11,641 nucleotides of DNA from Candidatus Woesearchaeota archaeon (GTDB lineage Archaea; Nanobdellota; Nanobdellia; Woesearchaeales; GW2011-AR9), in the NCBI GenBank assembly GCA_016181345.1, contig JACOZM010000008.1:1-11641 (forward strand). Reading direction: 5' to 3'. Both the position numbers and the translations under genes were made by a program. The notes beneath the pieces are model-generated. The model was given only the letters and a program-made list of their open reading frames with translations. It was not told the origin of the DNA and did no database searches. Of this stretch, positions 5,938-11,641 are shown one piece after another; position 1 is the first letter of the stretch; each line of letters opens with the position of its first letter.

Positions 5938-6667
5938 TTAAGTTGTCTCTGATCATTTGGGTAACTGGATCGGCATCTTCTGGAACATAGTTATAATATG
6001 GCATCAATACTGCTTCTACATTGTCATATGTATTAACGGCTTGAGTGATTATTTCACCGACATCAACAGGCAAGGTAGGTAAGCGATGAGAAAAAATAAC
6101 AACTTTTCTACCCTTGCTTTGACGAATTTTTTCATCCAAATTATCGGCAAGTAATAACTCTGGATGAAAGGTGATATTTCTTAACCCATTTTCATAATAA
6201 AGGTGATTAATAGAAGCTGCTGGCTGAGTATGATCAAATGATGGTCTTTCTGTAAATTGGAAAACTCGACCAGTTTTTGACCCACCAAAAATATAATTCC
6301 CAAATGAATTAAATGGCTCCGGCTCATAAACATGAACTTCAGCGGTACGATTAGCACTAGCAACCCAAGCTCCAAACTCTTCTCCAAAATAACTAGCTAT
6401 ATCTAAGACGACAACGGAAGGTATCCTACTTACAGCTCTGATAAAACCCTTTATTGAAGCTTGCTCTACATTAGTATGGATCCGGGAAAACCTAGTTAGA
6501 TGGAGATTTACTTCTTCTGCATCTGTCCTTTGAAGAAATTCACCTTGGCTTATCTCTGTTCCATAAAGAGTATACCCTCGATCCCTATCTATTCCTTTTT
6601 TGGTAAATGCCTCTAAATACTTTTCTATATACTTCCTTGTTTCGGCTAAAAGAAATTCTAAGTCCAT
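5879..6667 (-). CDS. Rossmann-fold, methyltransferase-like protein (frameshifted near its 3' end)
   Basis: The open frame gives 262 aa, of which about the first 245 look genuine. VVVLDIASYFGEEFG (85-99) resembles the SAM-binding motif I of class I methyltransferases, followed at a fitting distance by VHVYEPEPF (111-119), where the acidic residue after the second strand normally contacts SAM. A further strand, RKVVIFSHRL (187-196), matches the beta-4/5 region. I recognise no specific subfamily or substrate, so the methyltransferase call rests on these fold-level motifs. There is no signal peptide or membrane segment. ATG 6667 is supported by a TATA box 23-30 nt upstream (leaderless). The last 17 codons appear to be the wrong frame: a better C-terminus continues to 5785, giving about 293 aa in total. 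Confidence 0.6.
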   Translation of the reverse strand: MDLEFLLAETRKYIEKYLEAFTKKGIDRDRGYTLYGTEISQGEFLQRTDAEEVNLHLTRFSRIHTNVEQASIKGFIRAVSRIPSVVVLDIASYFGEEFGAWVASANRTAEVHVYEPEPFNSFGNYIFGGSKTGRVFQFTERPSFDHTQPAASINHLYYENGLRNITFHPELLLADNLDEKIRQSKGRKVVIFSHRLPTLPVDVGEIITQAVNTYDNVEAVLMPYYNYVPEDADPVTQMIRDNLSSLRLCTKSCFKIGNLYGC

Positions 6668-6689
6668 ATCTCCCTACGAGGATTTACTA

Positions 6690-6697
6690 TTTATAAA
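6690..6697 (-). promoter_or_regulatory. TATA box for the methyltransferase-like gene
   Basis: TTTATAAA (self-complementary; GTTTATAAAT on the minus strand) lies 23-30 nt before the ATG at 6667, indicating a leaderless transcript. It sits in the 110-bp divergent region shared with the release factor promoter. Confidence 0.65.
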
Positions 6698-6747
6698 CTT
6701 TTCTTTCTTTACTACTTATTAGTGATGTTAAAAAAGAAGGAATAATC

Positions 6748-6755
6748 TTTATAAA
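6748..6755 (+). promoter_or_regulatory. TATA box for the aRF1 gene
   Basis: CTTTATAAAC contains TTTATAAA 23-30 nt before ATG 6778, with no Shine-Dalgarno sequence between. The transcript would start at the start codon and could continue through the three downstream swivel-domain genes. Confidence 0.7.
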
Positions 6756-6777
6756 CTATCAGCCTTATTTCTAAGCT

Positions 6778-7878
6778 ATGGCCATTTCTGCCCAGGAAAA
6801 ACTTCATATCAAGAAATTAATACGAGAGTTGCATAGCCATCGGGCTGCTCACACGGAGTTTGTTTCTGTTTATATTCCAGCCGGTTATGAGCTTACTAAA
6901 ATTATCCAGCACTTAGCTGAAGAGCAAGGAACAGCTGCTAACATTAAATCGGCCGTTACCAGAAAGAATGTTCAATCAGCATTAGAGAAGATGATTCAGC
7001 ATTTGCGCGGTTTTAAAAAAACTCCAGATCATGGATTAGTGGTGTTTTCCGGCAATGTTGCTTCAATGGAAGGAAAACAGGATATGAAAGTTTGGAGTAT
7101 TGAGCCGCCGATCCCATTAAACACGCGGATTTACCGCTGTGATAAGAATTTTGTGACGGACATTCTTGAAGAGATGATGAGTGACAAAAGAGTTTATGGA
7201 TTAGTTGTTTTAGATAGAAGGGATGCAACTCTGGCGTTATTAAAAGGGAAAACGATCATTCCTTTACAAAAGACCCATTCAGAAGTTCCCGGAAAAACAA
7301 GAGCAGGAGGACAATCGGCTGCACGATATTCAAGGATTCGAGAAGGAGCAGCCAAGGACCATTACAAAAAAGTTGCAGAGTATATGAAAGAACTCTTCCT
7401 GCCTTTAGGCAATGACCTTCAAGGGATCATCATCGGAGGGCCGGGAGTTACGGTAAACGATTTTATGAATTACGATTATATGACCGGAGATATCAAGAAA
7501 AAAGTCATCGGGACGAAGGATTTATCGTATACAGAAGAATTTGGATTACAGGAGCTGTTAGATAATTCCCAAGACTTATTAGCTGAAGAAGAAGTAGCCA
7601 TTGAAAAGAAGATCATGAACCGTTTCTTTAAGCAGATGCATGACGACATGAGTAAAATAACCTATGGAGAGAAAGAAACACTTCGAGCTTTAGAGATGAA
7701 TGCCGTGGACTTATTGTTATTATCAGACTCATTACAAGAAGACCATGTTTTTGAGCTAGAGGAAAGAGCGAAAGCCGGCGGATCAGAAGTCAAGATCATT
7801 TCAACGGAAATCAGAGAAGGGCAGCAATTGAAAGATCTAGGCGGAATTGCAGCAATATTAAGATTTCCAATAGGATAA
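6778..7878 (+). CDS. prf1: Peptide chain release factor aRF1 (class I), lacking the minidomain
   Basis: aRF1 recognises all three stop codons in the ribosomal A site and triggers peptide release. Visible features are domain 1 with TAANIKS (52-58) and the YxCxxxF motif YRCDKNF (119-125), both used in stop-codon reading; domain 2 with PGKTRAGGQSAARYSR (171-186), where GGQ (177-179) acts at the peptidyl-transferase centre; and domain 3 with IIIGGPG (217-223), TYGEKE (295-300), ALEMNAVDLLLL (304-315) and the closing GGIAAILR (355-362). At 366 aa it is shorter than the usual roughly 400-420. The missing part is the Cys-containing minidomain normally found between LLISE and the last helix; here LLLLSDS runs almost directly into that helix. 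The GRGTE loop near residues 23-27 reads AAHTE. The gene ends in TAA, 45 nt before the next gene. Confidence 0.95.
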   Translation: MAISAQEKLHIKKLIRELHSHRAAHTEFVSVYIPAGYELTKIIQHLAEEQGTAANIKSAVTRKNVQSALEKMIQHLRGFKKTPDHGLVVFSGNVASMEGKQDMKVWSIEPPIPLNTRIYRCDKNFVTDILEEMMSDKRVYGLVVLDRRDATLALLKGKTIIPLQKTHSEVPGKTRAGGQSAARYSRIREGAAKDHYKKVAEYMKELFLPLGNDLQGIIIGGPGVTVNDFMNYDYMTGDIKKKVIGTKDLSYTEEFGLQELLDNSQDLLAEEEVAIEKKIMNRFFKQMHDDMSKITYGEKETLRALEMNAVDLLLLSDSLQEDHVFELEERAKAGGSEVKIISTEIREGQQLKDLGGIAAILRFPIG

Positions 7879-7912
7879 GCTCAATAGTTTCATATGATAA
7901 AACTTATGAACT

Positions 7913-7919
7913 GAGATGA
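7913..7919 (+). promoter_or_regulatory. Shine-Dalgarno-like site before the first swivel-domain gene
   Basis: GAGATGA matches the GAGGTGA consensus at six of seven positions and ends 4 nt before ATG 7924. It fits a gene translated from inside a longer mRNA, in contrast to the leaderless first gene aRF1. Confidence 0.45.
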
Positions 7920-7923
7920 AATC

Positions 7924-9357
7924 ATGACCATCTGGAAATGGGAATTTCAACGATTAATGGATTTGACGAAGATCCAAGGCTTTGCTCCAAAATTTGTGGA
8001 GCTAGCAGAACGATGCGCGTATATTTGCCGAAAAGGATGCATCGATTTTTATTGGGATGAAAGAAAAGCGGATCAAATTTCTTTAGAGCTGGTTGAAAAA
8101 AGTAAACGGCAGAAAAATTTTCTAGTTGATTGGACTCAAGAGGCAGACCGCCAATGCCAGATGTGGAGATCATTTTCCGAAGTAGTAGCTAGAAAGGATT
8201 TAAAACAATTATCCAATAAAGAATTGCTGAAGATATTAGATCAATTTTATCAGCTTCATCTTGGTGCAGGGTCATTTGCAGCCTTTATTCGGATGATCAT
8301 TCACCGAGGAGTTCCTGAATTTGAAAGGATCTTACGAGGAAAAGTTCCGGTAGAAAAACTTCAACATTACCTCATCGTCTTAACTTCTACTACCAAAGAA
8401 AGTTTTAATGGAGAAGAAGAGTTGGCCTTATTTAATCTTGCTTTTACTCTCTTAAAGCGAAAAGTAAACTTCAATAACTTATCTTCAAAAGATCAGAACT
8501 TAATTGATGAGCATAGAAAAAAATTCTCCTGGATCCCCTGCGGATATTATGACGAAGAGCCCCATAACCAGGAATATTACCTGCATAGGATCAGAAGAAT
8601 AGCTAAAAATCCAGAAGAAGCGAAAAAAACTTTAGAAAAGATGAAATCATTAGGTAGAGATTTGGCCTTTGAGCAAGAAAGAATAAAACAAGAGCTGAAA
8701 TTCAATCAAGAAGAATTAAATCTCATGGAATGCCTGCAGGAATGTGTTTATTACAAGGATTTTGTGCGCGGGGCTTTAAATTATGGATATTATCAACTCT
8801 ACCCGTTTTTTACTGAACTGGGAAAACGCGCTCAGTTAAGCATGTTGACAGTAAAATTTCTGTTCAGAGATGAAATAAAGGAACCTTTAGAAGGTAAAGA
8901 TTTTTCAGATGTCATTAAGAAAAGAATGGATTTTTGTGTCATTTACCTGGAGAAAGATGTAATGAGAATACTATATGATCTCGAAGCAGAAAAGATGGCC
9001 AGGGAAATTACGGGGGAGAAAGAAAAAGAAGTGTCGGAATTAATTGGTAGGTGCGCTCATCCAGGATATGCCAAAGCCAGAGCTAGAGTGTTAAGAAACC
9101 CGCAGGATATCCAAAATGAAACGCATGACTTTATTTTAATTGCTTCAATGACAACTCCTGAATTTGTCGTGGCAGTGCAGAAAGCTCTGGCCATTGTAAC
9201 CGATGAAGGAGGCATAACCTGCCATGCTGCTATCGTAGCTAGAGAAATGAACAAGCCCTGCGTCATTGGAACAAAGATAGCTACAAAAGTCTTTAAAGAT
9301 GGAGATATAGTTGAAGTTGATGCAGAGAAGGGGATTGTGAGGAAAGTAAACCCCTAA
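7924..9357 (+). CDS. PEP-utilising enzyme mobile (phosphohistidine swivel) domain protein, copy 1
   Basis: This 477-aa protein has a large, mostly helical N-terminal region (1-365) that I do not recognise. Its C-terminal domain (about 375-475) is the swivelling domain of PEP synthase and pyruvate phosphate dikinase. The phospho-carrier motif is DEGGITCHAAIVAREMNKP with His434 as the predicted phosphorylated residue, and the domain closes with DGDIVEVDAEKGIVRKV. A central motif, FSWIPCGYY (201-209), has counterparts in the next two proteins. The N-terminal ATP-grasp domain and the PEP-binding barrel of true PEP synthases are absent, so PEP synthesis as such is not expected. The role may be phosphoryl or phosphonucleotide transfer with a partner. 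It lies 45 nt after aRF1, with a Shine-Dalgarno-like GAGATGA. The domain call is firm; the function is unknown. Confidence 0.85.
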   Translation: MTIWKWEFQRLMDLTKIQGFAPKFVELAERCAYICRKGCIDFYWDERKADQISLELVEKSKRQKNFLVDWTQEADRQCQMWRSFSEVVARKDLKQLSNKELLKILDQFYQLHLGAGSFAAFIRMIIHRGVPEFERILRGKVPVEKLQHYLIVLTSTTKESFNGEEELALFNLAFTLLKRKVNFNNLSSKDQNLIDEHRKKFSWIPCGYYDEEPHNQEYYLHRIRRIAKNPEEAKKTLEKMKSLGRDLAFEQERIKQELKFNQEELNLMECLQECVYYKDFVRGALNYGYYQLYPFFTELGKRAQLSMLTVKFLFRDEIKEPLEGKDFSDVIKKRMDFCVIYLEKDVMRILYDLEAEKMAREITGEKEKEVSELIGRCAHPGYAKARARVLRNPQDIQNETHDFILIASMTTPEFVVAVQKALAIVTDEGGITCHAAIVAREMNKPCVIGTKIATKVFKDGDIVEVDAEKGIVRKVNP

Positions 9358-9384
9358 TCATGAACAGCCTAGAAGAACACGATA

Positions 9385-9389
9385 GAGGT
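9385..9389 (+). promoter_or_regulatory. Shine-Dalgarno site before the second swivel-domain gene
   Basis: GAGGT ends 8 nt before ATG 9398 in a 40-nt gap with no TATA-like sequence. It supports both this start codon and co-transcription with the upstream gene. Confidence 0.55.
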
Positions 9390-9397
9390 TAAATACC

Positions 9398-10882
9398 ATG
9401 CTTGATGACTATTATCATATACCAATAAAGAAGATGGGGAAATGGTTTTTATCTCCTGCGGATAGCGAATGCTGGCATGGAGAGCATACGTCTAAATATT
9501 TTAAAGAATTGTTTGGATTTGGAAAAGGAACACTGATTATTCAAACTATCCCCGATGGAATGCAGCATGCGTACTTTCCCGAACACTATTTTCAACGGCT
9601 GTATCGTTTTATTAAAGAGACGAATAAGAAGGATTATCTCCAACTTGCAAAGATCTTAAGCACGTTTCACCCATTACGAATAAAAGCTAAACAAGAAATT
9701 CCTATCATTAATCCAAAGAATCTTCAAAGCATTTCTTCAGAGGAATTGGTTAAAGCTTACTCAAAAAATCGTGACTGGGCCCATCGCTTAACTGTCTATG
9801 ACCAATTTGGCTGGACAGCGGAAGATTATTGGGATCAAGTCATGGAAAATATCCTCGTGCAAAAATATGGGATCAAAAAAAGTTCTAAAGAGTACTTTGA
9901 CACACTCTTCATACTAACGAAACCAGAGGAAATTTCGACGACATTATCGGAAAAGCGTGATGTCATTTTAGCTGCCATCAATGTTAAGCAGGGTAAAGAA
10001 ACCGTCTCTGGAGTAGGCAGGAGATTAAAAGAAAGCTATGGGTATATGCCCGTATTTGCGTATGGAACTCCGTGGGAAGAACAGTATTTTGAAAAACAGA
10101 TTGACGATTTGCTAAAAAAAGAACTGAACGTGCTGAAAAAAGAGTATGAAGGCCTAAAAAATTATACTGCAATAAGAAATAAAGAAGTAGAAAAGATTGT
10201 GAAGAAATATGCCATGGATAAAAAAGATCTGCAGATTTTTATAGATTTTGGGTTGGCTTTAGATGTGCGCAATGAGGCGGAATATCTGGTTAGTTTTACA
10301 GGGTATTACCTTCTGCCGATCTATGAGGAAATTTCTCATCGTTTAGGATTGCCAATAATTAAGGTACGCGATTTATATGAAGATGAAATTATTACTTCCT
10401 TGCAAGGAAAGACTGATCCAAAGAAAATATTAGCTGAGAAGGGAACTATTTGCGGATGGGGATTTGATCCAGAGATGTCTATACGCTATAACTTCAAGAG
10501 TTCAGAAGCTCAACGATTGTTTGAGCATTTAAATAAGACTGCTCAGAATTTACATGGGTTAGATGAGCATCAAGGACGATGCGCCAACAATGGAAAAGTG
10601 ATGGGAAGAGTACGAATCTTACTTAGCCCGGAAGCAAATAGCAAAGTCCAGGAAGGAGATGTTCTTATCGCTCATGCAACAACAGTTGATTATCTTCCAG
10701 CGATGAAGAAAGCGGCTGCTTTTGTTACAGAAGTAGGTGGTTTAACATGCCATGCTGCAGTCGTCGCTAGAGAATTTGGTGTGCCTTGTGTTGTTTCGTT
10801 GAAAAATGCTACTAAGAATTTTAAAGACAACGATTTAGTGGAAGTTGATGCGGATAAGGGAATAGTAAAGAGGATAAAATAA
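9398..10882 (+). CDS. PEP-utilising enzyme mobile (phosphohistidine swivel) domain protein, copy 2
   Basis: This 494-aa protein has the same plan as its upstream neighbour but is strongly diverged. Residues 1-385 are a helical region without a recognised domain. Residues about 392-494 form the swivel domain, with TEVGGLTCHAAVVAREFGVP and predicted phospho-His452, then DNDLVEVDADKGIVKRI. Shared internal landmarks are YGYMPVFAYG (214-223), opposite FSWIPCGYY in copy 1, and the stretch around LALDVRNEAEY (286-296) and LYEDEI (326-331), opposite KDFVRGALNYGYY and LFRDEI in copy 1. No ATP-grasp or PEP-binding barrel motif is visible. ATG 9398 follows GAGGT after a 40-nt gap, and the next gene begins 30 nt after its TAA. 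The low similarity between N-terminal parts argues for old duplications with different partners or substrates. Confidence 0.85.
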   Translation: MLDDYYHIPIKKMGKWFLSPADSECWHGEHTSKYFKELFGFGKGTLIIQTIPDGMQHAYFPEHYFQRLYRFIKETNKKDYLQLAKILSTFHPLRIKAKQEIPIINPKNLQSISSEELVKAYSKNRDWAHRLTVYDQFGWTAEDYWDQVMENILVQKYGIKKSSKEYFDTLFILTKPEEISTTLSEKRDVILAAINVKQGKETVSGVGRRLKESYGYMPVFAYGTPWEEQYFEKQIDDLLKKELNVLKKEYEGLKNYTAIRNKEVEKIVKKYAMDKKDLQIFIDFGLALDVRNEAEYLVSFTGYYLLPIYEEISHRLGLPIIKVRDLYEDEIITSLQGKTDPKKILAEKGTICGWGFDPEMSIRYNFKSSEAQRLFEHLNKTAQNLHGLDEHQGRCANNGKVMGRVRILLSPEANSKVQEGDVLIAHATTVDYLPAMKKAAAFVTEVGGLTCHAAVVAREFGVPCVVSLKNATKNFKDNDLVEVDADKGIVKRIK

Positions 10883-10912
10883 AGAGAAGAAAAAGACAGG
10901 AAAGGGCGTAAC

Positions 10913-11641
10913 ATGAATCATACCATTCAACAAAAAATAAGAACTTTGCACTGGGAAAAGTGGTTGAATAGAGAATTTTCTCCGTTTATCGCTAGTCTGT
11001 TTGTCGGTGGGCATCGAGGAGAGTACTATACTACAATTGGATTTAAAGGATTTAGTCTAAAAGCACAGCTATTTCAGCTGGGTTATTGGTATCAAAGCCA
11101 GGAAGTCTGGAATGATATGGTTCAACGATTAACGCCAATCTTGAAAAAAAAGTCAATTTTTGATCTAACTACATCTTTAGCTGAATTTAAGGTAAAAAGT
11201 AAGAACAGAATTATGGAATTAGTTCGCAGCGTTAAGGCAAATAATGACCCTATTAAGGCATTAGCTGAAGTCTATGAGCTATTAACCCTAAATACTTCGT
11301 ATATCTGGCTGGCTCATGGCTTAGAAGAGTATTATAAAATTAAGCTGAATAAGGACGTTCCAAACTTTGTTTCTGGGAATATAGAGGAATTTATCCGTGA
11401 AGCTTCTTTTCCTACCAAGAAAAACGCTCACGCCCTTATGGAAGAAGAGATCAGGGCAATAAAAAATAGCTTAGGCAGTATATCAGCACATAAAACTGCA
11501 GAGAAAATTGCTCATAAATATGGATGGCTAAAAGCCCGAGGGTTTGGAGAACCTTTTTCTATCCATGATATTGAAGAGATGGAGAAAAATATTAAGCCGG
11601 TGATAAAGCATCAGCGAGTGAAGATTCCAAAAGAGTTACAT
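10913..11641 (+). CDS. Third member of the swivel-domain array, N-terminal part (cut by window edge)
   Basis: An open frame of 243 codons runs from ATG 10913 to the last base with no stop, so the gene continues outside. No swivel domain is in view, as expected since it would be C-terminal. Kinship with the two preceding proteins is inferred from the Trp/aromatic-rich helical style, from HKYGWLKARGFGEPF (201-215), which matches the position and pattern of FSWIPCGYY in copy 1 and YGYMPVFAYG in copy 2, and from tandem position. It starts 30 nt after the preceding stop, with a purine-rich GGAAAGGG (about 10899-10906) as a weak Shine-Dalgarno candidate. The reading frame is well supported; the family assignment is moderate and depends on the unseen C-terminus. 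Confidence 0.75.
   Translation, partial: MNHTIQQKIRTLHWEKWLNREFSPFIASLFVGGHRGEYYTTIGFKGFSLKAQLFQLGYWYQSQEVWNDMVQRLTPILKKKSIFDLTTSLAEFKVKSKNRIMELVRSVKANNDPIKALAEVYELLTLNTSYIWLAHGLEEYYKIKLNKDVPNFVSGNIEEFIREASFPTKKNAHALMEEEIRAIKNSLGSISAHKTAEKIAHKYGWLKARGFGEPFSIHDIEEMEKNIKPVIKHQRVKIPKELH

Noticed and set aside
5925..5945. Programmed +1 ribosomal frameshifting to join the two parts of the methyltransferase-like gene.
   Set aside because: No recognised slippery site, stimulatory structure or slow codon is visible. A simple indel near the GGG/CCC run is the simpler explanation.
7886..7912. Small imperfect hairpin (AGTTTCATA with TATGAACT) between aRF1 and the first swivel-domain gene.
   Set aside because: It is an eight-pair AT-rich stem with a bulge and no T-run. 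It may be chance and does not separate the genes convincingly.
7924..9357. Calling the swivel proteins PEP synthase (ppsA) or pyruvate phosphate dikinase.
   Set aside because: Only the mobile His domain is recognisable. The ATP-grasp domain and the PEP/pyruvate barrel are not visible and the proteins are too short for the full enzymes.
9057..10914. Antisense open frames opposite the swivel-domain coding regions (for example 9057-9266 and 10690-10914).
   Set aside because: They mirror the conserved TCHAA coding segment on the other strand, lack their own start signals, and are explained by the codon use of the real genes.
1..11641. tRNA or rRNA genes, CRISPR arrays, riboswitches.
   Set aside because: I saw no T-loop-like GTTCRANNC contexts in clover arrangements, no regularly spaced repeats and no rRNA-like stretches. 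Intergenic gaps are all under 280 nt.

Overview
The window reads as archaeal chromosome, most plausibly from a small-genome, AT-rich lineage of the DPANN type; the lineage is inferred from gene content, not proven. Archaeal markers are a class I release factor of the aRF1/eRF1 type (NIKS and GGQ motifs), a stand-alone glutamine amidotransferase resembling the archaeal split GMP synthase subunit A, a Fap7/AK6-type adenylate kinase, and TATA-box promoters placed 22-31 nt before start codons, as expected for leaderless archaeal mRNAs.

Layout. Bases 1-661 hold the 3' part of a CTP synthase gene (glutaminase domain). Three bases after its stop lies a 187-bp non-coding element (672-858) with about 33 paired bases in its terminal inverted repeats. 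It is flanked by 8-bp direct repeats and looks like a MITE, a non-autonomous transposon remnant. Next come a possible 19-codon leader ORF and an unrecognised 228-aa protein (937-1623). A TATA promoter then drives an ABC exporter pair: an ATPase (1770-2720) and an ABC-2 permease (2861-4594) whose outer domain carries a long leucine/isoleucine heptad helix. Convergent to the permease is the GuaA-like amidotransferase (4618-5208, minus), divergent from the Fap7/AK6 kinase (5287-5784). Convergent with the kinase is a minus-strand Rossmann/methyltransferase-like gene. Its open frame ends at 5879, but a protein-like C-terminal tail continues in another frame down to 5785, directly against the kinase stop codon, so the gene appears frameshifted.

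From a divergent pair of TATA boxes (6668-6777) the right half begins: aRF1 (6778-7878, lacking the usual Cys-containing minidomain), followed on the same strand by three proteins with short gaps. The first two (7924-9357 and 9398-10882) have large, dissimilar helical N-terminal regions and end in a phosphohistidine swivelling domain of the PEP-utilising enzyme family (TCHAA motif). The third (10913 to the window end) is cut off before its C-terminus but looks like a diverged relative.

How the genes work together: CTP synthase and the GuaA-like protein are nucleotide-biosynthesis amidotransferases, Fap7/AK6 points to ribosome maturation, and aRF1 terminates translation. The ABC pair is an export or envelope module. 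The swivel-domain array is the least explained part: these proteins carry a phospho-carrier His but show no PEP-binding or ATP-grasp domain. Their position behind aRF1 suggests co-transcription, though not necessarily a shared function.
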